Source: Channa striata
Lineage: Eukaryota > Chordata > Actinopteri > Anabantiformes > Channidae
DNA: 64,000 nt
Direction of reading: 5' to 3'
Assembly: GCA_033026295.1 (NCBI GenBank)
Contig: CM065170.1
Coordinates: 15,944,040-16,008,039, forward strand
The notes under the pieces: generated by a model
What the model saw: only the letters and a program-made list of their open reading frames with translations
Databases searched by the model: none
Told to the model about the DNA's origin: nothing
Made by a program: the position numbers and the translations under genes
Part shown: positions 11,849 through 24,644 of the stretch, one piece after another
Layout of the letters: each line of letters starts with the position of its first letter
Numbering within the stretch: position 1 is the first letter of the stretch

Positions 11849-13019
11849 GTCAATAAACATAAAAGAAGCCATTACTTTGCCAGCCATTCACGCCTGTGCT
11901 ACGGCACTATCACTACTATGCTTCACACATGAGGCGAGTATGAGCAGTTTCTTCCCTTCTCCAATCTAATTTAAATTTATTCAGTACAAGCCGTACTTGG
12001 TTACATGAGTCCTGATGTTGTTCCAGACTTTTTACATGTTTTTTTAACTCTAATTTTGTCTGTGTGAGTGGTTTACATCTTGTCATAAACCCTTTATATT
12101 TTTCTGGTCTATAAGATTTTGCCTTGATTCTTGACTTTGACACAGACACACTTTTTTCTTCACCAGGGAATAAAATATTCTGTCATCCTCCAAAGTCCCT
12201 TTATTTAGTTTAATGTGGTCTTCCAGCCTAAGATCACAGGTGCATTTTCTCCTTTTAAGAATGCACAAAATAGATGATTTGGCCAGACCTAAAGTTTATA
12301 TTATCTCTCTGATGCATTTGTTTTGTTTTTGAGCTCAATTATCCTCACCTCACCACCAGTGACAGCTATTTGGACTTCACAGTGAGACTTAACAACTGAT
12401 TCCAAATGCAAATACAACACTTAAAATCTACTTAAACCTTAAAAACTAAAGAGGGAGTAAACACACCTTGCCATGGAACAGCTTAGAAGCAAACTGTCTA
12501 AATATATGAGCCGCTATGAATACAAATGCCTGTAATATCAGCATGAATCGTGCTGAAATGAAAGTACATAACTAACTGAACCATTTCAGGAAAGCTGGCA
12601 GTCTCTACTTAAGCAAATACGTGTTGTTTTATTGCAAATAAGAGCTAAAATGATGAAAGCTGTGGCATTGTCCACATATATATATGAACCTAACTGTATG
12701 TTTATCATATGATTTGTTGCCTTTACATGCCTAAGAAATGTTCACATTCCATTTATAATGGCTTAGTGACACTCTTGTCTTGCCAGGAACCAGGTGGATT
12801 AACTTCTAACCATCATCCAAACTCAGGAAGCTGCACAATGATTCCATACACACTGCATGGGACAGTAAAAGTGTTCATCAGGACAAGGTCTAAAGTTTGG
12901 ACCTGCTGTTGCTCTGTCCTTGGTCCTGAAACAGCCTTGCACGCGTCATCATTTGTTAAAAGTCCCACTTTTACAGAAATAGCTCTTTTGTTGTCCCAGT
13001 GATGCTGAATAATTTATTT
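11849..13019. other. Intergenic DNA before the kcnk13 promoter
   Basis: AT-rich sequence with no exon-like segment recognised. Base composition shifts toward GC after about 13030, where the kcnk13 5' region begins. Confidence 0.5.
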
Positions 13020-13712
13020 CGAACTGTCGTTCCGTTCTGACATTTGCTCACACCGTCCCCGGGTAAGCACGGGCGGGCGCATGAATCCCTCATCAGCGCC
13101 CACAAAGGTCAAGCGATATTGATCGGACTGTGTCAACGTGCTCTGTCGAAGCCCCTCGTGCAAGCCGGGGTCAAATACAACATTATCGGGTCATTTAGGG
13201 AATAAGCTCCGGTGAATCCTGTTGCAAGCTAAAAGTGCTCGGCTACTTGTGCAACTTGCAGATCTGTTAACACAGACGCTGGGAAAAAAAAGGCTGGATG
13301 CGTAAAAGGCGCGCTCTGGGGTGGGGACGTCTTTGGAGAGGAAGGACAAACTGAGTCCAAGCGCACGACTCTGCCTCCACAGGTGGCTGCGCGGCGCCTT
13401 CTTCCTCTCCGAGCAGCTTTGGCAATCCGGACCTGAAGTACGCTCGCTGGAGATGGGTTCGGCCCGTTGGTTCGGTTTGGACTGTGTACCGCAGACGCTC
13501 ATGAGCTAAAACAATGTCAAGTCCACAGCTTCGGACAAGTCAACCATAGACTCACCCAACCACTTGTTTGCGTTTGCGCGTCACTTTTCTGTTGTCAGAC
13601 AAATACCTTGAGAACGTTTCTACCGTTTCTCCCGAGGACTGTGAGTTCGGTTGGAGACCACCATGCCACAGGTCCATCGCTGCGGCTGCACCGCGCTGAC
13701 AACAGCGACATA
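13020..13712 (+). promoter_or_regulatory. kcnk13: GC/CpG-rich promoter and 5'UTR region of kcnk13
   Basis: After 13 kb of AT-rich DNA the sequence becomes GC- and CpG-rich (for example GGGCGGGCGC near 13070) up to and through the first coding exon. This is the usual pattern of a vertebrate CpG-type promoter. I saw no TATA box. The exact transcription start cannot be fixed from sequence. The frame of the channel stays open upstream to an ATG at 13467, but the start at 13713 is preferred because the protein from there matches the family N terminus. Confidence 0.55.
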
Positions 13713-16700
13713 ATGGCCTGTAGGAGCGGCTGCTGCTGCGGCTCCGGTCCAATAAACGAGGACAACGCCAGGTTCCTGCTGCTGGCGCTGTTCATCGTCG
13801 TCTACCTCCTGTGCGGTGCCGCCGTGTTCTCGGCGCTGGAAGAGCCGAAGGAGCGAGAGGCGAAGGCGCGCTGGGCGCAGAGGTTCGAGCATTTCAGCCA
13901 GAAGTACAACCTGAGCAAGAAGGAGCTGAGGAACTTCCTGAGGAATTACGAGGAGGCGAACGTGGCGGGGATCCGCGTGGACACCATCAGACCGCGATGG
14001 GACTTCACCGGCGCCTTTTACTTCGTGGGAACTGTGGTGTCAACCATTGGTGAGATGGAGAAACAGGCGAACAAATGATTTTCATCGCATATATCCGCCG
14101 CCCGTTGTCTGAAAATATTATGTTAAACAAATATTCAACTCCTTGCGTGTTATCATCAGTTATTACTTCATATGTTGCGTGTGCGCATTTACAGTTTTCT
14201 TTACACTTTTCTTTCCCCCGTCGGTTTACAGAGTCTGTAGTTTCTCTTTCTTTCTAAATATCTGAAGGCCACTTTCTGCTCACTTTTTATATGCCTGAAT
14301 GACAGAATGCTTTTCCCTTCTTAATGTATTTTGTTTTGAAAGGATCAGCAGCCATATTCGGTGCAATCAAACATTCACACAAAGCAAATATAACACACGA
14401 AGCAGCAAAGAACACTGTGTACAATGTACTTTACGCAGATAGAACAATTAGCCAATCATATGTTAGAAAAACACAGGTGCAAACATGAATATTAGTAATT
14501 GTTCTGGCATCTCTTTTCCTTGAAGAAATTGAAGCCAAACCTAATATTAGTCTCGCCTGTGTTTCTGCTCTCTGATCATGTAAATGTATGTTTACTCATC
14601 CACAGGCAAATTTTGTTATTCTCGGTTTAGTAGCCGCAGTCTGTTTCTGTGGCTTAAGCAAATCTCCACAGGGGAACAAAGTCCAGTTTAAAGTGTCTTC
14701 ATGTCGGCACAAGCACTGAACATGTCAGTGTGGCAGACAGACAAACGGACTCATACAGCACTGGTATGATGTGCTGTCATGGGTACGTGCACCTCACAGA
14801 TAGAAGGTCGTGGGTTCGAACCTTTCCCACTTTCTGTGTGAAGTTTGCATGTTTCCTCTTTGGTTTCCTCCCACAATCGGAAGATGTGCACTGAGGTTAA
14901 CTGGTGACTCTGAATTACCCAGGTGTGCCCCGCCTCCTGCCCAGGGACTGCTGGGATTGTCTCCCCCTTCAAACCTTAACAGGAAGCCTGGTATAGGTAA
15001 TAAATTGATGGATGGATTTTTGTTAAACTCCTTGTGTGCACTCCAACACTTTTCTTGCTATTTTGTTCCCTGGGTACCTGCTGGTTAGCACCATTTTAGC
15101 ATATTTTACTAGAGTGAATTGATTAATGGTTACAGGCTTAGGAACATCACCATCTAAATCTGAGGAATGGTGATGGATATCGAGCCAGTTTTAAAAGTGG
15201 CAAAAGAGTAAGTCATACAAAGAGACATTCATTTCATTCTAAATTTGTTTTTGACAGATTTTTCTGATTGAACTTATCGTAGAAAGACGTGCACAAATAT
15301 TCATCCAGCAGTTTCTTAAGCCCCTGACAATTTTCAAGATGAATCTTGCCTGTTTAAAAGAAATTGTTTCCTCTACTGCCTTTCTGCACAGTCATCCGAG
15401 AGCTCAGATTTTTAACCACTTACATCGAAATATGTTTCACTCAAGTAGCTCCTCATGAGAAGGAACACCATTGTACCAATGTCACATAAAGAACGTAACA
15501 GAAACATTCCACAGTCGTTACGGATCCAAGGTGGAGTTGAAGGTTTAACAGTGCGCGTATGTGTGCACTCACTCATCTTGTAACAAGACTGCATCCTATC
15601 TCCCATCATCCTAAGCTCTTTCAAATGGCAGACGCATCATCATAAAACCATTTGGTGATGTCATCCCTGCTGCAACCCTGTGCAGAGACACCTTATGCTG
15701 TAAGAGGCCAGATGTGATGTGAATCCCGCTGCTTGAAGCCAGCAGTCAGACACGTCTAATATTGAATTTACTGTCATCAATATAAGGAATCAGACTGTGT
15801 CCTTTTCATCTCCTTTTTATTCCAGCAGTCTCATCTCTCAATTTTTCCGTTTATAGCTGTGGGGAAAGTCCTTCACAATCACACAATCATTTTTGCCTCA
15901 TTTGAGAGAGTATTGTTTGTGTGGGACTTTGGGTGAATGCATAAAGAGGAAAAGATACTGATTCACTTAAATTTATGTGTGGTCTGAACATAAGAAGATA
16001 AAAATCTCATGTTTAAGGTTTCACTGCCAACATTTTCCAGCTAGTACGAAAAAAAAAAATTTAAACGACAGTTTGATATTTTTGGAGATTAACCTCGAGG
16101 GTTACTCTTCTATGTGTAAAGGGTATATTTTTCATTTCTCACATTTGAAGACTTACACATGTTGCATCAGCATGAAGCTTGACTAATTTATCTGCCTAGA
16201 AAATTAACACAAACGAATAAATTATTATTTGATTGAAAAAAATCTGAAACAAGACTTGGGGTAGAAGTAGAATTAACCTACTACAAGGTGCATTTTAGCA
16301 AATAGCATTCAATCATGGAGCCTCAATTACTATCAGCTAACGGTAAGAGGACGCGGGATTTCTCACGTGAAGAATAAAAATTCCTGTTTGTGGCATGATA
16401 CCTTATGGTCAATAACTCATCCAAGAAAGTTCACAATTTAAATTTTAAGGATATCATTTAAATAAATATTTCAAATGTGAATATTTGTACATCTTTTCAA
16501 GGATATAACCAGCAGCTGGTGTGCTCAGCTTAGCACAAACACAGGAAGCAGCTAGTCTGGCTCTGTTATTAACAAGTCTTACTAAATAGAGCAATACAAG
16601 CAGTTTGTTTATTCAAATACTACAAATATGGAAACAAACTGAGGTTTTATTGGAGGTTGTGTGCTGGATATTTTTGACCAAGTAACTTTTATTAGGTGGG

Positions 16701-19700
16701 GGATTGTACCCTCATTGCCAAGCTAGCTGTTTCCCTGCTTGTGCTAAGCTGAGCTACCAGGCTCATAACTGTATGGTCATGCAATGCTATCCGCCTTCCC
16801 ATTTTCTTTTTTTGCAAGAAATCAAACGGAGCATACAGTCATACAGTTGATTTAAATGTTTTTGAACGGTTAGGTTGCATTTAGTGAATTAAAAAGTCGG
16901 GACTCGGTAGCACAACCCAGCACCTCCATTAACACCCACTGTTTCCTGAGCTTTTGTTCCTGGCAGCCAGTCTGACACAGATGTCACACTAGCACAGTAG
17001 CACACTATTTTTTATCCTTCGTTTCATGTATATTTTATTAAACAGGTCAAATGACTCATCAACATCGCATTTAACCAGGCTTACAAAACGAGAAGGAAAG
17101 AAAAACACCTCCATAAAATCAGGCCCATTTGGCTTTATTGTTGTGTTTGGAAGAAAACTCCAGCTCAATTAGCACCTTGAGAACCAATTTGAATGAGGAG
17201 GCAATCAAATTCTCCACGAGAAGCCTGCCTCTGGAACAGTGGCAATTAGTCATGCCGTAGGCTATATTTTTCACGTCACAAAATACAGTAACTTATATCT
17301 TTGTTTTGTTCTAATGAAAAGGACTGTCACGCTGCAAGAATTTACAGGTGCGACACCTCAGCTTGTCAGGAAACAAAGCGGTGCGTGTAACTGCGATGGC
17401 CAAATGAAAAAGGGGAGCAAACAGGCGGTGCTTCATTGAGCTTTTAGTGTTAAATGAGCGATGAAAAGGAGACATCACTGAGATTGGCGCAGTCAATAGA
17501 AAGAGCCGACTCCCATTTTGTTCATCTGCCAGTTCATAAGAGACACTGGAAAAGACGCAGATAAACAACATCACAGTTTCCCGCAGGGTAAAATCAGTTA
17601 AATGGACTTAAACCTTTAAAAGTACGAGGAAATGATCAAATTGAGATGCAAAGTGGCTCCACTGGGTCTTTTAGTCACCAAATAACTGTGGGGAACACAG
17701 TGAAATTTACAGTGACAAATCCACAATTGGACTGACTGGAGTCGCGTGCACAGACTTAAAACACCTCAGCCCTTAAAGTGAAGTGAGGGTCAGACAGAAA
17801 GAGAAAAAAGGAGATGGAGAGGGAGAGCGCATCACCAATGGCAACCCAGTGGAGTGAAGCTTTCACTAAAAAGAAGAGGACATCAGTAATTAGCCATCTT
17901 TGTTAATGAGAGAGACGAGGTGAGCTGGGTTTTACAGTGAGTCTAAACAGACGGAGGCACCACCCTCATCTACTCTAATCTACTCTAATCTTTTCATCGT
18001 TGCAAGGCACTGAAGTGTGTGTGTGTGTGAGTGAAAGAAAAAGGTGCTGGACTTTTTTTTAACTGTGTGAAAGAATTATATCATTTTAGCCCTTTATGCA
18101 GAACTGCTTGAGGACATAAATTCATCTACTCTTCCTAGTGTTGTATTTATACCAGTTTTGCTTTGGAGATATTTTCTCATTGCATAATGTTTTTTGTGTG
18201 TCACCCAGGGTTTGGGATGACCACCCCTGCCACCATTGGAGGAAAAGTCTTCCTGATGTTTTATGGCCTGCTTGGCTGCGCAGCCACCATTCTTTTCTTC
18301 AATCTCTTTCTAGAGCGCGTCATCACCGTCATCGCCCTGGTCCTCAAGTCTTGTCACGAACGGCGCCATAACAAGGTTGTGCTCCCACAAAATGGTCGCA
18401 GAGTTTCAGATGGCAACAGAGCAAGTGGAGCTGCAGCAGGTGAAGGTGGAAAAGGTGAGGATTTGGCTGGCTGGAAGCCTTCAGTCTACTGTGTCATGCT
18501 CATTCTAGGAGCCGCAGCCATCTTGGTGTCCTGCTGCGCCTCGCTCATGTACTCAGCAGCTGAGGGCTGGGGCTACCTGGACTCGCTCTACTTCTGCTTT
18601 GTGGCCTTCAGCACCATTGGCTTTGGAGACATGGTGAGCAGCCAGAGGGTCGTCTACGAGGGCCATGCCACCACCGCGTACCGGGTGGGAAACTTCTTCT
18701 TTATCCTGACTGGCGTCTGCTGCATCTACTCCCTCTTCAATGTCATCTCCATTGTCATCAAGCAAGTCCTCAACTGGCTGCTTAGGAGGCTGGAGGCTCC
18801 GTGCCGCTGCTGCTTTCCCAGGAGAGGTCATCATCCACACAGGCATCCCCGCAGGAATGTGGTGGCCCCGGGTCACCTTCGTGCCCGCAGAGATCCCTCC
18901 ATTGAAACAGATGCCATCAACGAAAGTGAGACTGATCCTGGGCGCAGGATGTCTGGGGAGATGATCTCTATGAGGGACTTCTTAGCAGCAAACAAGGTGA
19001 GAGCTGCAGAGATGGAGCGGATCATGGCTGACAGATTGTGCCACACGCCTTACAATACTAAAGCTGACGTAACTATGTTTGTAGATATTTTCTAAAAAGT
19101 AATAATCTTATATAATTTATCATTTTTTAAATATTTTGATAAGAGCCTCTTTTAGTCTCTACATTGTATTTTATAAGGTCGCATGTATGTGGCTCTTTTA
19201 AAATGTCCCTGAATACCAGCAACCTTACTCCACTGCTATTACCCCTTCAATGGCCTTTGCATCCCCTCAAGTGGCCTTACATTATGTGTCTGTACATTTC
19301 CATAACTGCTACCCTACAGTCGAGTGCAAGCTGTTCAATGTCAAAACCCATGCTCACTCTCACACTGATTATTCTAAACTGGATCAGCAAAGCAGTAGGT
19401 CAGAGATTTCAGCAAAATATTTAAACATCTTTCTGACTGGCTAATTCAAAAGTTTGTAAATGCTTTTAGGTTTCTCAGATGATGAATCCTGATGACCTTT
19501 GAGATATGTCGGGTGGTTTGTCATGGCATTTTGTATTGTACATCCATAAATCCACTAAAAGAGCAGATAAAAACATGCTTCTATTAACTGCAGAAATTGT
19601 CTGGGAATTATCACATTTTTAAGTTGTTCAGCATCAAAGTACTCAGTTGATGGCTTTCTATACAGTGTTTTGTACTGATAGCCTCCTTTTTTGGTATAAT

Positions 19701-22164
19701 GTAAAAACATACAGGTTTTGAAAAAGGAGACTGACATTACACAGTCTATTGACTTTTAACAGTATCAAGCTTTGCTGAGGGTTGAATGATTTTTCTCTTT
19801 GCAGATTGGTTCTCAGATAGGTCTCTGCCTAGATGTTAACCTGTTAAACTGTTTTTACTTGCTTCATTTTCACACAAAAGTAAAATTTCACACTTAGCTG
19901 ATCAATAAAAGTAAAAAGGAAAGCAATCTTCCTGGTAATAAATTCATAGATTCATTCATAAAGATGTCCCGCTGGACAAGATTGAACTCATTCACTAGTG
20001 CGAATGATGTTAAAATGCTTTTTTCCCCCAGAGAAATAAATCTGAATTGAGCTATAATATTTTTTTCTAAAGTATATGCCAAAAATGCTGGATAAAATAG
20101 TTTACATTAATGCCAGTTACAATGCAAAAACAATGTGTTCCACTTAAAACAGAGAAAAACTTGATTCAGATTCAGAACTGGACAGCAAGCTGCCTAGAAT
20201 GAGAATTTGTGTTACAGCATGTTTACTGGCAACAGTGCTGAATGCAAATCATAGTATATTTCTACCGTTCCACAAAATGTCTGTACTGTCAGGCCCGCAG
20301 TATGAATTTCTTTATAATGCCTGGTTTAACAATAAATATGAGTGAATGAAGTGAGCAAACTTGCAGTTCAGAAAGATTATTTGGGTAGTCTGAACATCCA
20401 TTCAAAAAATACCTGTACAGTTTGAAAAAAAAATGATGTGAACATTTTGTGCTAGTGGAGAGAATAAGAGAGTGAGGGAACGAGAACACCACTGCACACT
20501 GTGACATGCTGGCCTTTTCACGTTCAATCACGGGCAGCTGAATGTTAATCTGTAGGTACAACTCTGTTATAATATGGTCATGTAATTTGATAAAGATTTA
20601 GGCTTGAGTTGTTGCCACACTTAATATGGATCTTGAATTTTTGCAGCAGTCCCTCTAAATGCACAGGGTGGTAGAATTCTTAGAGACACTCCTGCAAACA
20701 ATAAATCATCTTTAAAGATATTACACTTTCAAACTTTTTTGAATTTTTTATGACTTTATTACTAAAAATAATGCTTAGATGCAGGTGTTTAGCAGTTACA
20801 ATGTTTAAAATTTAGTGTGTTTTCAGACCTGAAAGTCTAAATCAAGGTCCAATCCACAGTTCAAGTTTTTGTGGATTCAGTTGATTTTGGTTTCACGTTG
20901 TAATTGTGAAAGTGAACTGAGGATCTTTGCTCTTTCTCACATTCTCATTCTCTCCTTCTTCAAAAAAATAAAGTTTTTCAGCATTCTGATGAATTTCTTC
21001 AAAACTTAATTACTCCTCTTAGACCAAGGAGGAATTAAATATCTTTTGTCCCCAAGTGCTACAACTTGCTAATTTTTAATTCTATTCTGTTTTTATTTTC
21101 TTCTTCCATAGCGGTGATGGTAGCTCACCACAACTTCCTGTTATTGGTCTAAAGGTCCGAAAATAGTCTGAAAAAACCTTATTAATGCCACTAGATCAAC
21201 CCTACCTCTTTTAGGTAGACCAAATTCTGGTTCTTTGGTCCAGACTATAGTGAACCAAAATGAAAAATTTCAAGGTCTGGACCAAATAAGGTAGGAGAGA
21301 AATCTCTCTTAGTTTAGTGTGTTAGTGTTGAAATATCTGAAAAAGATAAAGCTAATAAGGGTGGCACAAATTAAGTTTTAACTCCATGATTGCAGAAAGG
21401 TCTGAAAAAGACTAAAAAAATTCCATGGCAATTCATCAGATATTTGCTGGGATATTTACTCAGAAACAACAGTGCTGTCATGTAATGACTTAGACTAAAA
21501 ATCTGGGATTCACCAGAGTCAAAAGGGGTCATCCTCTGAAACCCCTGAACATCTGTACAAAAGTTTTTACGGACACCCATCAGATTTTTGTCAGTACACC
21601 AAAGTGGTGGACTGATTATTATCATCTCTAAAAATAGGTCTTGAAGACAGATGAAAATCCACATAACTGTGTAGCTCCAAATCGACTGTACATATGTAAA
21701 CCATCATCACATTGCTTGTGAAGTGAAAAATTAAAGGCTGGTGTGGGAGAGTGTAAATGTGCAGGTTGTCAGTCTCTCTTGTTCAGTATTTGTCATCTTT
21801 GTTCACTTAAATTGACACACAGGAGGAGAGCAAAAGCACCATCTGCTAATTTTGTATCACACCTGTGAAATCAGATGTGCTTGCCGCCAACACATTGTCT
21901 TGTGTCTCGTCTCGCACAGTTTCACAGGTTGCACATACCCCTTCTACGAACACGGACAGCAAACATTTCCTCATCTGTTGATTTCTTTATGTCTCTCCCC
22001 TCCTGCAGGTGAATCTAGCAATTATGCAGAAGCAGCTATCAGAGATGGCCATCGGGCACCCGCGCCAGTGCAGCTCCACTTCGCATCAGAATGGATTCTC
22101 AGGGGGGGTGGGCGCCCTTGGCATCATGAACAACCGGCTGGCAGAGACTAGCGTGGACAGATAG
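13713..22164 (+). CDS. kcnk13: Two-pore-domain K+ channel THIK-1 (KCNK13), 426 aa, three coding exons
   Basis: Coding exons: 13713-14049, 18209-18996 and 22009-22164 (stop TAG 22162-22164). All introns are GT-AG. The product is a plasma-membrane K2P leak channel of the halothane-inhibited THIK group; it dimerises and carries background K+ current. Residues 20-42 form TM1. An N-glycosylation site, N66-L-S, lies in the extracellular cap. The first selectivity filter T-I-G-F-G is at 111-115, split by intron 1 inside the glycine codon. The second, TIGFGD, is at 248-253, followed by TM4. The cytoplasmic tail ends in IMNNRLAETSVDR, typical of THIK-1. The family length is near 408 aa in human; the extra residues lie mainly in the TM2-TM3 linker. 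The neighbouring genes psmc1 and calm1 point to KCNK13 rather than its paralogue KCNK12. Whether it is an a or b duplicate cannot be told. Confidence 0.95.
14050..18208 (+). other. kcnk13: kcnk13 intron 1 (about 4.2 kb)
   Basis: Donor GTGAGA at 14050 and acceptor CACCCAG ending at 18208; the intron interrupts the glycine codon of the first pore filter. It contains the + strand SINE-like copy at 14755-15015 and a stretch near 17120-17540 that looks like conserved noncoding DNA (see findings). Otherwise it is AT-rich with no exon recognised. Confidence 0.85.
14755..15015 (+). repeat. SINE-like repeat with RNA polymerase III B-box
   Basis: The head of the copy carries GGTTCGAACC at 14813-14822, a near-consensus B-box of a tRNA-type promoter. 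It is followed by TGTGTGAAGTTTGCATGTTT, GGTTTCCTCCCACAATCGG, AACTGGTGACTCTGAATTAC and a tail of GATGGATGGA. This is the same family as the minus-strand copies at 11525-11848 and 62770-62985. The A-box is not clear, so the copy is probably dead. Confidence 0.8.
18997..19095 (+). other. kcnk13: Possible intron-retention C terminus of kcnk13
   Basis: Reading through the exon 2 donor keeps the frame open for 32 codons, ending in MFVDIF and TAA. This would give a 407-aa channel lacking the conserved AETSVDR end. The 32 residues resemble nothing I know, so this is most likely just intron sequence. It would be a real alternative only if transcripts ending in this intron exist. Confidence 0.3.
21390..21640 (+). 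repeat. Decayed teleost interspersed repeat in kcnk13 intron 2
   Basis: Segments such as CCATGGCAATTCATCAGATA and CACCAAAGTGGTGGACTGA follow the order of a repeat I recognise from fish introns, which normally reads as a block of 'catggcaatc...gagatatt...accaaagtggtggac'. A second piece of the same kind lies near 19480-19520 (GAATCCTGATGACC). Family name not certain. Confidence 0.5.
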
Positions 22165-22660
22165 GGGAAACAGCGTGATTTGTCTTCAAAGGGGGAAAAA
22201 AGCTGGGAAGATGAGCCCAGTGACGACAAACTGACACTGAGGACTGCCTTAGAGAAGAAACAAAAACTAGGTTTTGTGACTGAATTCATGACTATATATT
22301 CCTTTCCATCAATGAGAGGGCCGACCCTCAGAATCAAAGCATCTTAGTTTTTCCTGTGAACAACATGACATAGCATGCCACACGATTGCTGCATGGTACT
22401 TTGCTGGATTCTCACATCTGGACTAGGCTCAGAGCACTGGAATGTTCCCCAGTGAGGAATTCAGTTTCCATGGTGATAAAAAAGCCAGCCTAGAGCCCTT
22501 GTATCTAAGCTTTAAAGACCTTCTTCACACTGAACCACAACTTCTACTTATCTGCAGTATTTTATACTCACTATGACTCTACTCACATCCACACTGTACC
22601 TGTGCCTGTAAAGGAACATTCATAAAAGGGAAACTTCAATAAAGTGAGTGTTTCTTGGTT
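22165..22660 (+). terminator. kcnk13: kcnk13 3'UTR and poly(A) signal
   Basis: After the stop codon about 470 bases of noncoding sequence lead to AATAAA at 22638-22643. A GT-rich stretch follows (GTGAGTGTTTCTTGGTTTTG), as expected downstream of a cleavage site. No earlier AATAAA lies between the stop and this signal. Confidence 0.75.
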
Positions 22661-24608
22661 TTGTGTCTAGCAGTAGTTATTACATAAAAACACGGGTGTT
22701 ATGTAGAAATTGGAAAGGGAGCCCAACTGATGGATGATTGCATATTTACTTTCAATGTGGAACACATAATTTTACAATCAGATGATCAATGACACTCGCA
22801 TCACATCATTCATGACTCAGACAAATGCTTCGCTGCCATATTATATCTTGTTCAATGGCCTCTATCTTTGGCTCTGATTTCATTCATTATCACAACACAC
22901 AGAAGACAAAAACCCCCTTAGAGAACCTCCTTACAAAGCAAACAGACCAACGTTGAGTTGAATGGGTAGTTTTCGGAATGAGATGAAACCCATTATGGGA
23001 GACTGCTGTTTACTTTGGGGTTTTTATATCATCCAGGCACAGATGAAGACATGAAGAAATTTTCACACCATAGTTTTTTCAAGCCTGTAGGTGGCTGCTA
23101 TTACTATAAATCCAGTGACAAAAGTTCCCCTGCTGCTCATTGCTTGATTGCAGTAACTTTTCCCCTGTAGTTCTAGATTCACAGCAAGAGAAACAAACAC
23201 ATAAGAGGATAAAAGACAACTTTGTTATTAACATGCTTATGACAGCGAGCCAAGAGTGAGAACAACTGGTAATCGCTACATCGTGTTTGATAGTGTGCCT
23301 GCAGAAGGCATCTTCATTCTCTTTGTATGAAAGCATATGAGATTAGATTGAAATTACAAAGTGTGAATCCCCCAGGCTCCACCTCTGACATTATCAGCTG
23401 AGCTTTTGAGTCTTCTAATATATGTGTCTGATTTACAGGGGACAACTTGCCTTTGGTGTTTTCTTGATAGAATGACAATGAACCACTAAGAAAAAATGTG
23501 CTATGATATTTTTGTACAGTGTCATCATGATTTTTTTAGGATGATTTCCAATGCTTCTGAGAGTACTATACATGTGATTCATCTGTTGCAAAATCCTTGT
23601 CAATCCTTTACAACCTAAACTGAAGAGGAGATGAGATCCAGATGGCACTCAGCATTGATAAAATATTCTTTATGCAGAGAAAAAAAATGTATAAAAAGAA
23701 AGATACACAATTTACCTAATTCTCTTCCATAAATAGTGATTTTTCCAGTTATAGCTGGAATATGTTTGTCATCATGTTAAAGCAGTGTACACAGGCCATA
23801 ACTACAGCAAAATTTCAAATTTTTTCACTCTAACACAAACAACATCCGAGCAAAAGTGAGAAGGATGTGTTACACAGTGTGTTAATTTGCTCTTTCTGCA
23901 CTGTGAGAGATTGGTAATCTTCGCTGACCTCTGTCTAAAAAAGCACGGGCCAAAAATGAAGAACTCTGTGTTAACTCTTCCATTATCATTTTAGCCTGCT
24001 TGTGTTTTGTGCCTGAACGGAACATCAGCACTAACAAAGGAGGCAGAGGGATATGGAACAGTCAACTTTGGTGGCTATTACTTATCATCGTCACATTTTA
24101 TGAAACGCATGTTACACCCATTGAAAGGCTAAACGTATATGTTTCTAAGGACACTAAGCAAAGTCGATTTTGCCTTTGGACAGCATGTCAACACTTTCCT
24201 TTCCCTGATGCTAAAATCAGGATTGGAGCTTGGGCAAGACAGTTCATTAACAGTAGAGAGAGAGAAAATAACACAGATCTGAGCAAATCCCAAAACGCTG
24301 AAATCCAATATCTTATACAGAGCTGACAAAAATAACCTGAATCTAGCAGCCTCCACTCTTTGCTATGGAGACAATTTCACCCTCAGACGAAATAATCTGA
24401 TACACTACCCAGAAAGATGTTGTTTTTCCATTGCCAGCATTCATGAACGTGCATGCTGCACACACACACACATGTGCACACACATACACACAAAATAGCC
24501 TAATAGAGAATCAAAGAATAGGTCATAGAAGCTGCCTACACAGATAATAATAGCTTTGAACAAATGCCTGAGTTCCTGTCTATATGTGCAATTCTGTATA
24601 TGCACAAA

Positions 24609-24644
<36 letters not shown>

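Larger units (their letters stand above)
18997..22008 (+). other. kcnk13: kcnk13 intron 2 in the C-terminal tail
   Basis: Donor GTGAGA at 18997 directly after codon 375 (AAG) and acceptor TCCTGCAG ending at 22008; phase 0. If it is not removed, translation reads 32 further residues and stops at TAA 19093-19095. The intron holds decayed interspersed repeat pieces near 19470-19560 and 21400-21620 and otherwise plain AT-rich DNA. Confidence 0.85.

Noticed and set aside
13467..13712. N-terminal extension of kcnk13 by 82 codons from an upstream in-frame ATG
   Set aside because: The frame is open but the residues resemble nothing in the THIK family. The protein from 13713 begins as family members do, with a cysteine/glycine-rich stretch and then NEDNARFLLL. 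The region is better explained as 5'UTR.
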